Shown in pieces: positions 18,036 through 27,435 of a stretch of 64,000 nt of DNA. The notes under the pieces are model-generated. The model was not told the origin of the DNA. It saw nothing but the letters and a program-made list of their open reading frames with translations, and did no database searches. Source of the DNA: Paenibacillus gallinarum (GTDB lineage: Bacteria > Bacillota > Bacilli > Paenibacillales > Paenibacillaceae); NCBI RefSeq assembly GCF_014836635.1, contig NZ_JACSQL010000007.1, positions 189,654 through 253,653 of the forward strand, written 5' to 3'. Each line of letters opens with the position of its first letter. Position 1 is the first letter of the stretch. A program made the translations under genes and the position numbers.

Positions 18036-18827
18036 CTATAAACGCATGGCTTCGGAAATATTTCTTCGAAATTCATTAGGTGCGATGGCATATTCTTTTT
18101 TAAAAGCACGATAGAAAGATCGTAAACTATTAAATCCAGAATCAAACGCAATAGCCGTGACCGGTTTCGTAGTGGACGTCAGCAGCATGTAAGCATAAGC
18201 GGCCCGCTGGGCGTTAATATAATCTCGGAAAGAGATTTGGAACTGTTCGGAGAATGTCCGGGAAGCATGGAACTTACTGATCCCGAGCTCTTTTGAAAGG
18301 GTATCAAGCGTGATCGGCTCTAAGTAATGGAGGTCTATATAGGTAAGTATTTTCTGAATGATATTCATATCTTTCGTATAATCTGCTTTTTGCAGAGACA
18401 ATAACGGCATCGCATGTCCAAGAATCGCTGATAGATATGCTTTAATCAATCGTCTGTCTACTTGTTCATCATATAATTTGCACAGCATGGTGAGGGCGTT
18501 CATCATGACCTCATTTTTTGGGATAATCGGATGGCCTGGAATATAGTTTAGTAAATCTCCTGTATAATCCCCTGGGAAGGTAGCATCAAAAAAGATCAGC
18601 AGAATCTGATTATTTTTCATCGTTTTATAGCTATGTGGTTGGTTAGGAAAAACGATCGACATCTCTCCTTCAGACAAAACATAATCTTGCTGATTAATCG
18701 TAATATTAATTTCCCCTGATAACACCATGGTGATTTCGACATTCTTATGCAAATGAAGAGGATACGTATTATTCGTAGAAATAAATAGATGAAAATCGTG
18801 ATCACGATGCTGGTATTTGATTTTCAT
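18036..18827 (-). CDS. AraC-family regulator, probable control of the pectate lyase
   Basis: 263-aa regulator with an N-terminal cupin sensor domain (HLHKNVEITMVLSGEINITI, residues 25-44) and a C-terminal double HTH (LDTLSKELGISKFHASRTF and AIAFDSGFNSLRSFYRAFK). The ribosome binding site is GGAGGAG. It is transcribed divergently from the secreted pectate lyase over a 233-bp region, so it probably senses a pectin-derived sugar and controls that gene; this is inference from position. Confidence 0.9.
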   Translation of the reverse strand: MKIKYQHRDHDFHLFISTNNTYPLHLHKNVEITMVLSGEINITINQQDYVLSEGEMSIVFPNQPHSYKTMKNNQILLIFFDATFPGDYTGDLLNYIPGHPIIPKNEVMMNALTMLCKLYDEQVDRRLIKAYLSAILGHAMPLLSLQKADYTKDMNIIQKILTYIDLHYLEPITLDTLSKELGISKFHASRTFSEQFQISFRDYINAQRAAYAYMLLTSTTKPVTAIAFDSGFNSLRSFYRAFKKEYAIAPNEFRRNISEAMRL

Positions 18828-18933
18828 ACCTTACTCCTCCTCTATTCGCATTGGAATTCCCTAACGAACTCGACTGCACTACTAAGAACATAATATAGAT
18901 ATCCTCCTTAGTACAAGATCAAACTACAATATT

Positions 18934-18959
18934 TGGCACAAAAAAGTAAATTTATGGCA
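18934..18959. promoter_or_regulatory. TGGCA direct repeat, possible AraC-type site
   Basis: Two TGGCA copies (18934-18938 and 18955-18959) are exactly 21 bases apart, two helical turns, each in an AT-rich context. They lie in the divergent AraC/pectate lyase region about 100 bases upstream of the lyase start. Such phased direct repeats are typical AraC targets. Confidence 0.35.
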
Positions 18960-19060
18960 TGTAAATACATAGGAGAAGATTTAAAGTAATAGCGTAAGCA
19001 ACATATTAATGAGGGGAGGGAGTATAACAGGATTGCAGTTACGTCCTAAGGGATGCACTC

Positions 19061-21616
19061 ATGTTATACAACAATCAGATGAAATGGAAGTTAAGAGGAA
19101 GAGGTTCAAGAAAGATGATGACCGTCTTTTTGAGTTTTTCGGTAGCGCTTTCATTCACAGGATTGCAGCCTTTTGGTCTTGATTCTGTACAAGCAGCGGA
19201 AGGAAGTCAGTTCAAAGGAGCTTTGATCCCCGCATTTCCTGGTGCAGAAGGCGGAGGTGCCTACACCAGCGGCGGTCGGGGCGGCGATGTCTACATTGTT
19301 ACAAACCTAAAGGATTATGGTGAAAAAGATCAACCTATTGAAGGATCGCTTCGATATGGGATTCTATCTACTCCTAAAGAAGGACGTACGATTGTTTTCA
19401 ACGTTTCCGGTACCATTGAACTGAAAGGCACCCTTCGTCTTAAAAACATTAAAAACCTGACCATTGCGGGTCAAACGGCACCTGGCAATGGAATTACCAT
19501 TGCGGGCTGGGATACGAACATCAGCGATTCGGAAAACCTTATCATCAGGTACCTTTCCTTCCGCCCAGGTGCAACCAATGTCTATAATGGCAGTGATTCA
19601 ATGGATGCCCTATGGGGAAGAGACAATAACTATTTCATTATTGATCACTCCTCCTTCAGTTGGAACACAGATGAGACCCTGTCTACTTACAGAGGTGAGA
19701 ACGGAACAATCCAGTGGTCTATCATTTCAGAGAGTCTGACGCTATCGGGGCACTCTAAAGGTCGTCATGGCTACGGCGGTATTGCGGGTGGAGATAAAAC
19801 AACCTTCCATCACAATCTGTACGCAAATCATACTTCGCGGAATCCAAGACTCGGCGGCGGTTATGCAGGTGCGGCTAACGCAGATCATGTCGCTGTCGTT
19901 CAATTCTCTAACAACGTCATCTATAACTGGGGATTTAATACTACATATGGCGGCGGCTTTACCTACACTAATTTTATGAATAACGTAGAGATTGCAGGCC
20001 CAGGTACCAGGGATAATGTAACAGACCGAGTCCTAGATGCTGGCGAATCTAAAAAGATTGGCGGTTTCTACATCTCAGGCAATCGGATTAATAATAAAAC
20101 AACCGGTCTACTCGATCCTTCCTCGAAACATATCCAAAACTCGGGTGACGTCGAAGGTGATACAAAGACGATTTATGCAACTACACCTTATCTGTCCGCA
20201 GATAGCACAGGAGTTAACCATGGAATTACGAATCAAGCTTTTGATGATTATGTACAAAATGGTGTGAAAATAGCGAATGGTAAATTACTTGACGCGATCT
20301 TGCAGCAAGCAGGAGCCACCTATCCTCGTCGTGATGCAATCGATGCAAGAATTGTAGCTGAGGTAGAAAAAGGTTTTGGCAGATACATCAACACAGAACA
20401 TGAGGTTGGAGGTTATGTCTCTCCTTTTGGCGTGATTGAAGAACAGCATCCAGCGAATTATGACACGAATCTAAATGGTATTGAGGATAATTGGGAAAAG
20501 AAAAACAAGATCTGGGATACCACAGATGCATATAAGACGGTGACAGACCAAGGTTATACATGGCTTGAACTCTACATCAATAGTCTAGTCGATATGAATC
20601 ATGTGGCGGAGAATCCCGAAGCTAAAATGACAAAACCAGATAATAATACACAATTGAAAGTAGGAGAAGCCGTCTCCGTGAAAATCAAAGCGGACTCCAA
20701 ATTCGGACATAAAATTAGTAAGGTTGCTGTATACAATGGTTCTGAGTATCTTGGCGATGCGGTGAAAAAAGGGAATAACTACGAGTACACAATTAAAGAT
20801 CTTGCAGATGCTTCCTATTATATCTCGGCAAGAGTTACGGATTCGAAAGGGAATACAACCCAAACCACCGCTGCTAATATTCATGTAAATGCACCTTCTC
20901 GCTCTCTTAATAGTGAAGGTTTTAAATCTGACGATGTCGGATCTCCTGATCTTAAGGGTACTGCAAGTATGACAGATGGAGTATTTACCGTGAAAGGTAA
21001 TGGGAAGCTCGGGATGAGTGAAGGCAGCACAAAACAATCACGTGAGAATGATGCAGATAAGGACGATTTCCATTTCGTTTATAAGGAATTGTCAGGTGAT
21101 ATGGAGATTACCGCGAAGCTGGAGGAGATTGGTTCTGTAGACAATCATGCTTTTACAGGTCTGATGATTCGAGATGACTTGAAAAAGGATAGCGCCACCG
21201 CTGCTTTAGGACTCTCTACGGTGAAATTATCGAAAGATTACAGCTGGTCTACCTACCTAGCAGGAAGAAACAGCAAGGGTGCGGACTTCGACCGATTAAC
21301 GGAAACGTTGGATAGCCCATCTGCAGCTCAAGAAGCTGGAATTCAGCTCCTTCCTGACATTGCATTTAAATTAAATGGTGTGGAACAAGGATACTGGCTC
21401 AAACTCGGACGCAAAGGTGATACCTTCTATGCTTATGGTTCAGCAGACGGTAGCAACTGGACAAAAATCGGTGAGAAAACGATCGCGATGCGAGATTCTG
21501 TATTTGTTGGCATGGCTGTAGACAGCAATGATGTAGCGAATGATATTGAGCAGTTGAACTATGCGAAGTTCTCCAATGTGAGCGTCAAGGATAGCTTTAA
21601 TCCATTAGGTGAGTAA
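19061..21616 (+). CDS. Secreted pectate lyase (PL1) with C-terminal accessory domains
   Basis: 851-aa secreted enzyme that cleaves polygalacturonate by beta-elimination. An N-terminal signal peptide (about residues 20-46, cleavage after VQA) is followed by a PL1 parallel beta-helix at roughly 50-400. This includes PAFPGAEGGGAYTSGGRGGD, NLTIAGQTAPGNGI, SDSMDALWGRDNNYFIIDHS and the Arg-containing NHTSRNPRLG, where the catalytic arginine is expected. A short Ig-like domain follows at about 520-615 (KISKVAVYNGSEYLGDA). A C-terminal DUF1349-like beta-sandwich at about 620-845 probably aids substrate binding. The start ATG has AAGGGA at 8 nt. A strong terminator follows. Regulated probably by the divergent AraC protein. 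Confidence 0.92.
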   Translation: MLYNNQMKWKLRGRGSRKMMTVFLSFSVALSFTGLQPFGLDSVQAAEGSQFKGALIPAFPGAEGGGAYTSGGRGGDVYIVTNLKDYGEKDQPIEGSLRYGILSTPKEGRTIVFNVSGTIELKGTLRLKNIKNLTIAGQTAPGNGITIAGWDTNISDSENLIIRYLSFRPGATNVYNGSDSMDALWGRDNNYFIIDHSSFSWNTDETLSTYRGENGTIQWSIISESLTLSGHSKGRHGYGGIAGGDKTTFHHNLYANHTSRNPRLGGGYAGAANADHVAVVQFSNNVIYNWGFNTTYGGGFTYTNFMNNVEIAGPGTRDNVTDRVLDAGESKKIGGFYISGNRINNKTTGLLDPSSKHIQNSGDVEGDTKTIYATTPYLSADSTGVNHGITNQAFDDYVQNGVKIANGKLLDAILQQAGATYPRRDAIDARIVAEVEKGFGRYINTEHEVGGYVSPFGVIEEQHPANYDTNLNGIEDNWEKKNKIWDTTDAYKTVTDQGYTWLELYINSLVDMNHVAENPEAKMTKPDNNTQLKVGEAVSVKIKADSKFGHKISKVAVYNGSEYLGDAVKKGNNYEYTIKDLADASYYISARVTDSKGNTTQTTAANIHVNAPSRSLNSEGFKSDDVGSPDLKGTASMTDGVFTVKGNGKLGMSEGSTKQSRENDADKDDFHFVYKELSGDMEITAKLEEIGSVDNHAFTGLMIRDDLKKDSATAALGLSTVKLSKDYSWSTYLAGRNSKGADFDRLTETLDSPSAAQEAGIQLLPDIAFKLNGVEQGYWLKLGRKGDTFYAYGSADGSNWTKIGEKTIAMRDSVFVGMAVDSNDVANDIEQLNYAKFSNVSVKDSFNPLGE

Positions 21617-21669
21617 GCTGTAGCCACATGTGGTGAGTAGAAAACATCTTGAATAGTAAGATTACTTTT

Positions 21670-21701
21670 ATGGGGGATGGTAAAAATCCCCCATATTTTT
21701 G
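21670..21701 (+). terminator. Intrinsic terminator of the pectate lyase gene
   Basis: The 9-bp stem ATGGGGGAT/ATCCCCCAT with a 7-base loop is followed by ATTTTTG, 54 bases past the stop. Confidence 0.88.
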
Positions 21702-21779
21702 TGTATGGGGGATCAAAATGTGCCTGGTTACCTGCAAATATTTATTAATCCAGCGGTGTGATTCATTTAAAAATAAGGT

Positions 21780-22088
21780 TTACCCTTCAACCACATCAGC
21801 TCGAAGTTCTGATGAAATTTCGAGCATTTTAGGAATGACTGCTTCGTTTGCAACGGCTACGTAAATGTCTCCCATGTATAGTCGGAACGGAATTTCAAGA
21901 TCCCCATGCTTCCACATGAAAAAATCACCTTTGATCGACATCGTGCTCTCCGTGCCTTTCACGGTAAATACCTCCGTGTAGGTAAAATCGGGTTTCGTTG
22001 CAAAGTAATCTTTGCACTCTTCCAAAGTAATCGCTTGTTCTGTTATGTTTTCTTGCATCGATCGTGTTATACGAAAACGCTGATTCAT
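21780..22088 (-). CDS. Hypothetical protein, 102 aa
   Basis: Small, probably cytoplasmic protein with no signal peptide or membrane segment. It alternates beta strands (FTYTEVFTVKGTESTMSIKG, FRLYMGDIYVAVANEAVI) and ends in a helix. The start is well supported by GGAGGCATATTA before ATG 22088. I do not recognise the family. The AraC-regulated pectate lyase on one side and rhaD on the other give no clear functional link. Confidence 0.7.
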   Translation of the reverse strand: MNQRFRITRSMQENITEQAITLEECKDYFATKPDFTYTEVFTVKGTESTMSIKGDFFMWKHGDLEIPFRLYMGDIYVAVANEAVIPKMLEISSELRADVVEG

Positions 22089-22207
22089 TAATATGCCTCC
22101 TATATTGTCATCACTTTCAATACTCTCTACATTTTTTACATCAAATCATATTTTCTCATTCCCCGAATCTTCTGTCAAAGAAAGTCCTGCTCATTCTTGT
22201 TTAATTA

Positions 22208-22246
22208 CAAAAAGAAAAGCCCTATCCTAATGGATAGAAGCTTTGA
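22208..22246 (-). terminator. Intrinsic terminator of rhaD
   Basis: The stem CTATCC/GGATAG with flanking GCTTC/GGGCTT pairing is followed on the minus strand by TTTTCTTTTT. Confidence 0.75.
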
Positions 22247-22251
22247 ATTAA

Positions 22252-23094
22252 TTAATTTAATATTCCAGGACGTGGTACAACTCCAAATTCCTCTGCAAGT
22301 ACGATTAATTCTTTGTTTGTTATTCTTTGCTTGATTTCGTGGTGTGCAATTAACATATAGATCTGAGCTGCTTTTTCGATCGTTTCGATAAGCCCTAACG
22401 CATCGTCAATAGAATTGCCTGTACCAAAGATACCATGATGCGGCCATAACACGGCACGGTGTTCCGCCATTTTGAGTGCGGTCTCGCGTCCAATCTCACT
22501 AGAACCGGGTACCATCCAAGGAATGATTCCAATACCGTCAGGGAAAACAACGATACATTCCGTGCACATTTCCCATAGGGTTCTCGTAAACTTATCCTCA
22601 TTTAATTCGTGAATAAAAGTCATCGCTATCACATTTGTCGCATGGTTATGTATGACTACACGATGATTAGGATCGATTTTTATCCTTTCGATATGACTCA
22701 TGAAGTGGGCAGCCAGCTCGCTTGTTGGCTTCGCATCATCTGGTAATCCCCAAAGAAGCTCAAGGGTCTCCCCATCCTTAGATATACGAATCACACCTAG
22801 ATTAGCTTCTGGATCATCAATAATATTTTTGAAATATTTCCCAGAACCCGTTACGATAAAGTATTTTCCCGCTAGTTCGTTAACTGGAAATGCAGGCTTA
22901 AATGTACGGATCACTTGATCAATATCCATATAGGCAGCCACTTCTGATTCATCGAGAAGATAGCTGACATTGCCTCCATTTCGTTCGTCCCAGCCAAATC
23001 TCCACATATGCTGTGTTGCTTCAGCCATCACTCTCACAAATGGTATATCGAGTGCTGGAACATTCCCCTTTTTAAATCCATGAGTCGTACTCAT
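22252..23094 (-). CDS. rhaD: Rhamnulose-1-phosphate aldolase
   Basis: About 280-aa class II aldolase that splits L-rhamnulose-1-phosphate into dihydroxyacetone phosphate and L-lactaldehyde in the cytoplasm. It matches E. coli RhaD along its length: [48 protein letters not shown] and [16 protein letters not shown]. The zinc ligands are the histidines of VVIHNHATN and a later [10 protein letters not shown], with the catalytic Glu in [11 protein letters not shown] 23094 is used; GTG codons 9-12 bases upstream, closer to AAAGGA, are alternatives. No other rha genes are adjacent, so the rest of the rhamnose pathway must be elsewhere. Confidence 0.93.
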   Translation of the reverse strand: MSTTHGFKKGNVPALDIPFVRVMAEATQHMWRFGWDERNGGNVSYLLDESEVAAYMDIDQVIRTFKPAFPVNELAGKYFIVTGSGKYFKNIIDDPEANLGVIRISKDGETLELLWGLPDDAKPTSELAAHFMSHIERIKIDPNHRVVIHNHATNVIAMTFIHELNEDKFTRTLWEMCTECIVVFPDGIGIIPWMVPGSSEIGRETALKMAEHRAVLWPHHGIFGTGNSIDDALGLIETIEKAAQIYMLIAHHEIKQRITNKELIVLAEEFGVVPRPGILN

Positions 23095-23243
23095 CTTCGT
23101 CACCACAATCCTTTCTAGTATAAGTAAACATTACAATAGATCTTGTGAGACATTTAGAACAATTCTTTTGGTTTGACTCTTAGATTACTGAAATCAATCA
23201 TTTTACTATCCATCATATCTGTTATTTTCTTTGAAGTCCACAT

Positions 23244-23288
23244 AAACAAAGATACACCATATGAGATCGATAAGGTGTATCTTTGTTT
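23244..23288. terminator. Long perfect hairpin, likely bidirectional terminator
   Basis: The arms AAACAAAGATACACC and GGTGTATCTTTGTTT (15 bp, perfect) flank a 15-base loop. It sits 81 bases past the stop of the phosphotransferase gene and upstream of rhaD. T-rich flanks on both strands suit termination, though the loop is long. Confidence 0.6.
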
Positions 23289-23368
23289 ACAATAGGAACG
23301 CTAAAATGAAAGATATTATTTTATAGTTAAAATTAGCCGCGCTTTTGCCTCTAATTAGTAAAAAGCTG

Positions 23369-24382
23369 CTAGCTAGAAATCTCCAGTGGCACGAATAAAA
23401 ATGATGAATCGTTTAAATAAGCTTTTAATATGGCTTCCGCATAAGGTTGCTCTTCAATTAACCCATCCCACTCGGCAGAATCATCTGCATGAAAACTATA
23501 TGCTTCAATGAGTGCCATAATGAAGAAAGCTTCCAGCTTCGGTATGTATTCACCATGAAGTTGTCTAATTCTCTCATACCCTTTCATAAAAAGAACGCGT
23601 TGCGGAGGGAATAGTCCAAGAATGGACTGAGCTATATCGTATAAGTGATAACCGAAGCCGCACCTGCCAAAATCAATCGGATAAGGTTCACCTTCAAAGA
23701 ACACGATGTTACCATTATGTAAGTCAGCATGAATCATTCCAAAGTCATGTTCGTGACTTGTAAGTGTTTTAAGTAGTTCAGTCACTTTCTCAGCGGCCAT
23801 CGAATACAACTCTAACGCTTCATTTGATATAAAATGCCCGTGATTGAGTTGTAGATGAGCCCAGTCCCTCTCAAAAGTATGGATGCCCCAAGAAGGACGT
23901 GAAAAGTCTGTGGATGGACTAAAATCAGTGCTTGCTTTGTGAAGATGTGCCATCAATTCCCCCATCTTTTGTATCGTCTCTTCTGTATGCTCCCCCTTCT
24001 CTAAACGCTCACCTTCGACCCAAGTTAATAAAGTGGCATAGTACTGCTTTCCGTCATCTGTGTATGCAGTGGTAACTAAAGAGCCCTCCCTATTCCGCAC
24101 GGCAACAGGCAAAGTGATGCCCTTACTTTTCATCGCTGATGTCCATTCTAGTTCAGAGCTAATCTCTTTCGGATTTTTGCCTGCCGAATGAATACGGAGT
24201 AAAAATGATTCTCCCTGGTCAGCTGCAATTCGAAAAGTGACATGCTCTGATATTTGGATGAAGTGAATTGAATTCCAGTTAATCTCGTATTTTTGTAGTG
24301 CATGAAGAGCAGCTTGCTTGGTTTGTTTTAGCGTATCATTCCGATTGATCTCGGTATCCATCTGAAATCCCTTAGCCATCAT
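23369..24382 (-). CDS. APH-family phosphotransferase (RdoA/homoserine-kinase-like)
   Basis: 337-aa kinase-fold protein. The catalytic loop is FGMIHADLHNGNIVFFEG and the metal-binding segment is PYPIDFGRCGFGYHLYDIAQ. It is of the same branch as Srk/RdoA-type protein kinases and YerI proteins, so it could phosphorylate a protein or a small molecule. Start ATG 24382 or 24379 follows AAAGGAG. It stands alone next to the murE remnant that marks the left edge of the defence island. Confidence 0.82.
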   Translation of the reverse strand: MMAKGFQMDTEINRNDTLKQTKQAALHALQKYEINWNSIHFIQISEHVTFRIAADQGESFLLRIHSAGKNPKEISSELEWTSAMKSKGITLPVAVRNREGSLVTTAYTDDGKQYYATLLTWVEGERLEKGEHTEETIQKMGELMAHLHKASTDFSPSTDFSRPSWGIHTFERDWAHLQLNHGHFISNEALELYSMAAEKVTELLKTLTSHEHDFGMIHADLHNGNIVFFEGEPYPIDFGRCGFGYHLYDIAQSILGLFPPQRVLFMKGYERIRQLHGEYIPKLEAFFIMALIEAYSFHADDSAEWDGLIEEQPYAEAILKAYLNDSSFLFVPLEISS

Positions 24383-24499
24383 TGGTCTCCTTTATCTGAA
24401 GATATCTTTACGTTATTATAATTGACCAGTAAATAGTTAGAGAGATAATAAATTTTTTAAGCTGATTTTTACTAAGAATGAATGATTGTTCCTTAATCG

Positions 24500-24524
24500 A
24501 AAAAAGCCGCCAACTGGCGACCTC
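24500..24524 (-). terminator. Terminator after the murE C-terminal remnant
   Basis: The hairpin CGCC-AGTT-GGCG, read on the minus strand, is followed by GGCTTTTTT. It would be the original terminator of the broken murE-like gene. Confidence 0.65.
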
Positions 24525-24582
24525 TTCTACTTGATGGACTTTTAAAATAATCGTGTATTTTGCCAATCTCAACGTTAGTAAC

Positions 24583-24897
24583 TTAGTGATTAGATTTAAT
24601 CCGAAAGATCGCTTCTTTTGCCTCTTCTCGATCATCAAAGTGTATCGTATGATCTTTTAAAATTTGGTAAGTTTCATGCCCTTTTCCTGCAATCAATATA
24701 ATATCGCCTGGCCTCACTAAGCTGATTGCTCGTTCAATTGCTTGTTTGCGATCAGTGATGAGTTCGTATTGACCTGTGAAGTCATCATAGTCCAGTACAC
24801 CTTGTTCAATATCAAGAAGAATCTGATCAGGATCTTCAGAACGAGGATTATCGGATGTCACGATAACAATGTCGCTGTATTTTGCTGCCAGCTTACC
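24583..24897 (-). pseudogene. murE-like ligase, C-terminal remnant
   Basis: This stretch encodes the end of a Mur ligase: GKLAAKYSDIVIVTSDNPRS, then DPDQILLDIEQG and the C-terminal hallmark IILIAGKGHETYQ, ending near FRIKSNH. In MurE this DNPR motif contacts meso-diaminopimelate. The frame closes upstream at a TAA about 10 bases past the GKLAAK codons, and no start or ribosome binding site fits. The rest of the gene is found about 10 kb away (34914-35202). It therefore marks the left border of an insertion. A complete murE is presumably elsewhere in the genome. Confidence 0.85.
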
Positions 24898-25220
24898 TTT
24901 TTCTTAACTCATAAGTTTGAATTTCAACGAACATGCATTCTTTTCTCGCTCAATAAATAATACAAAATCAGACTGAGACAAACTCGCTATTGAATCGAGA
25001 ATATCTAATTTTTTAAATAAAAGCGGGGTCCTCAGATCGATTTAAAACATTTTTTAATTGAGATAAACGGCCACGTCGCAATCACGAATTCATTCATTTT
25101 TCTAAGCTGAAAACCAATTAGTTTATCTCAAAATGTATAATTTACAAGAGTCCTCTCCCACTATCAATTGACCTCCTTTAATTCATTACTGTCCGGTTCC
25201 TCAAAGGTATCATTCATCAT
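24898..25220. other. Non-coding left end of the island
   Basis: No open frame with a ribosome binding site was found. The only structure seen is the inverted repeat TTGAGATAAAC (25058-25068) with GTTTATCTCAA (25121-25131), 52 bases apart. Confidence 0.4.
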
Positions 25221-25224
25221 TTGA

Positions 25225-25790
25225 AAACCTCATTCTCATTTGTGTCTAATACACTTATTAGGTCATTCAATAACTCTTCACTTTCAGCGTCCTGTACTTT
25301 TCCACTCACGGGTATTTTGTATAAAGCAGATTTAATTCCCAATCTCCTGATTAAATTACAATGATGTAGAATATTCACTTTGCTAACAGAGGGAAGTGCA
25401 TTTTAAGATCATCAGAGCCCTCAGATGAGATAGCGTATACTAATTAAAGTACATTCATTAAACAGAAAATTTCTTCATTAAAAATTTGTATTGGAAACGT
25501 TATCTTCGACTTGTCGAATCACATAACTACGGTACTCTGTAGAATCTTTTAACAAAGTCATTGATACTGAACCTTGTGCGAATAAGTGGCTCAATGTGGC
25601 TGATCTCGTTCCCTTTTTTACATATACAAAATGCTTATTTTTTGAAAATAGATCACACACTTCTATTTTTCCCATGGAATTTGCTATCTGGAAGTTCTTT
25701 TGTCTAAGCATAAAAAATTATCCTGAATAGAAAAAGCCAAACGATCAGGCTTTAGTGCATTATGGAATGCGAACACTTTTATATCATTAG
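25225..25790 (-). pseudogene. Decayed DUF6119/TIGR04141-like gene
   Basis: Pieces of one protein are found in shifted frames. The best piece (25478-25711) reads KIEVCDLFSKNKHFVYVKKG then SATLSHLFAQGSVSMTLL, the conserved centre of the sporadically distributed DUF6119 (TIGR04141) family. Upstream, NFLCLD lies in another frame near 25715. Downstream, YAISSEGSDDLKMHFPLL (about 25390-25450) and then SKVNILHHCNLIRRLGIKSA (about 25320-25385) continue the family pattern across a frameshift. At least three disruptions make it a pseudogene. The family is frequent in defence islands; its biochemical role is not established. Family identification is by recall. Confidence 0.65.
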
Positions 25791-25924
25791 ATATGTAACC
25801 AGTCTTATGGCGTCCGAACTTAATGAGTTGTTAAATTGTACTATTTATCGAGAAATCATGGCCATGACGCAAACTTCGAGTACCAGTACGCAACTCACAT
25901 AACATCAGTCCTATATCGTAGTTT

Positions 25925-26290
25925 TATTTCGCTAAAGCCGCTAAATTAGCGACTTTCGATGGGACCATGTTCTTAAGGATTCGACGATATCCTGATCTGC
26001 CGTCTCCTAGTCAAACTCTTTTTCCAAGCCCAAGCGTTTCTTGATCTCTTCCACGACGGCGTAGTAATAAACAGCCTCAATCTCATTCGTCACTTCCTCG
26101 ATCAGCTATTCAGTTCAGTACAATCTCCTCTCGCTCCTCCGATTTACCAAGCAGCTCCAAGAGACGATCCCAGATTTGTGGTCGTCCGCTTGCCTTGTTA
26201 ACCGATACCCTCGATCACACGAATATACTTGAACTTAATCCCAAACTTCTTGTTTATGACTATAGTGTCTTCACTATTTGGGTTGTATTG
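25925..26290 (-). pseudogene. Unrecognised decayed coding remnant
   Basis: On the minus strand, protein-like segments occur in shifting frames: KFGIKFKYIRVIEG, ASGRPQIWDRLLELLGKSEE and LIEEVTNEIEAVYYYAVVEE followed by IKKRLGLEKEFD. They are interrupted by stops and at least one frameshift. The composition is typical of real protein, and a terminator-like hairpin (AAGTCGCTAATTTAGCGGCT) follows near 25931-25955. I do not recognise the family. Confidence 0.4.
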
Positions 26291-26296
26291 TGATAA

Positions 26297-27418
26297 TTAA
26301 ATGTTAAAAGTTCGCTGATAGCGCGTGACTCCTCGATATTTATATTCGTATAAGGCTACTTCAGGCCACATATTTTGATTAATGCTACGTCCAAGCTCAA
26401 TAGCCAGTCCGGCGGGGCCGCTATACAATAAATGAATTAGGCTGTATTTTTTTTGCCGATGTAAGGCTTCAACCTCATCCTTAAACAGCTTTTGAATTTG
26501 TTGAACCTGTTCAAAATAAAGCAATCTTTTTACATGGGGATTTTCAATTACAATATCATACCGATCAAGTTCTTCTCCCAATATAGCATGAACATCCTCG
26601 TCTGTAATCGTATCACTAATTGAAATAGTTACAATTAACTCCTTAGATTGGTTATCTGCAAATGAGGATTTTGGCATTAAGTCTTCTAACAAGGACGTAT
26701 TCGGTGCTTTATTAACCCAAAGACTAGCTTCTCGATCATATTGGTATATTGTTAATGGAACAGTATCTGATAATAATTTTCCCAGATGAATTAACAAAGG
26801 TATAGGGGAAATGGCATACACTTCAGCAACATCGTACTTTCCCTTATTGATTCGATCAACATACTTTTCATATAATTTTAAATTATCCGCCTTCCCTTGC
26901 TCCCAGCCTTCTATTGTAAAATCAGAGAACTGAACTTGACTCTCAATAGCTTCAAGCATGATATTAGGTGAATGTTGGGTTAATGGCAGTGTTGTGAGTG
27001 GCGGGCCTAATCGCTTATGCAAAATAGCAAGACTCTTTTTCTTTTCATCTGTCCAACTTCTCACCCAGGTCTGATGTTTACTCTTCATTTCAAACAATAA
27101 AGCCGGTGGAAAAGACTCTTTATTGTGTGCGTCATCGATAAGTTTAGAATGTGTATAACACATTAACATTAAGTTTGAGACATCCTCCAGATTGTCATCT
27201 GAATATCCAAACTCTTCTGCAAACTCGTGTCTTGCCCCTCCCTTACTATGACCAATGATATGAGCGATAATACCAGCATTCGTAAGTTTACCCTTGGTGT
27301 TTACAACTAATCTTTCCGTACAATCCTCAAATGTGCAAATCCCTCCACTGATCATCCATAAATGATAAGTTTCTGCAGGCGAAAGTTTTCTGCGCTTTGT
27401 AGACTTTGGCTTAGTCAT
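26297..27418 (-). CDS. cap5: CBASS effector: HNH nuclease-SAVED protein (Cap5-like)
   Basis: 373 aa in two parts. Residues about 1-130 form an HNH nuclease: GGICTFEDCTERL, then AHIIGHSKGGARHEF and NLMLMCYTHSKLID supply the His/Asn/His-type metal site and cysteines. Residues about 150-373 resemble a SAVED domain that binds cyclic oligonucleotides (KYDVAEVYAISPIPLLIHLG, PEVALYEYKYRG). In known CBASS, binding of the CD-NTase product makes Cap5 degrade DNA, killing the infected cell. It is the last gene of the CBASS operon, 17 bases after Cap3, with AGGAGG upstream of its ATG. Length fits Cap5. Confidence 0.85.
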   Translation of the reverse strand: MTKPKSTKRRKLSPAETYHLWMISGGICTFEDCTERLVVNTKGKLTNAGIIAHIIGHSKGGARHEFAEEFGYSDDNLEDVSNLMLMCYTHSKLIDDAHNKESFPPALLFEMKSKHQTWVRSWTDEKKKSLAILHKRLGPPLTTLPLTQHSPNIMLEAIESQVQFSDFTIEGWEQGKADNLKLYEKYVDRINKGKYDVAEVYAISPIPLLIHLGKLLSDTVPLTIYQYDREASLWVNKAPNTSLLEDLMPKSSFADNQSKELIVTISISDTITDEDVHAILGEELDRYDIVIENPHVKRLLYFEQVQQIQKLFKDEVEALHRQKKYSLIHLLYSGPAGLAIELGRSINQNMWPEVALYEYKYRGVTRYQRTFNI

Positions 27419-27435
27419 TTCAATACCTCCTGATG

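Noticed and set aside
5771..24382. Three APH-fold kinases as a resistance cluster
   Set aside because: They are scattered, differ in branch and lack any linkage to mobile or resistance genes.
25058..25131. TTGAGATAAAC/GTTTATCTCAA as terminal repeats of a small transposon
   Set aside because: Only 74 bases apart, with no transposase and no target duplication; mentioned only as a possible relic.
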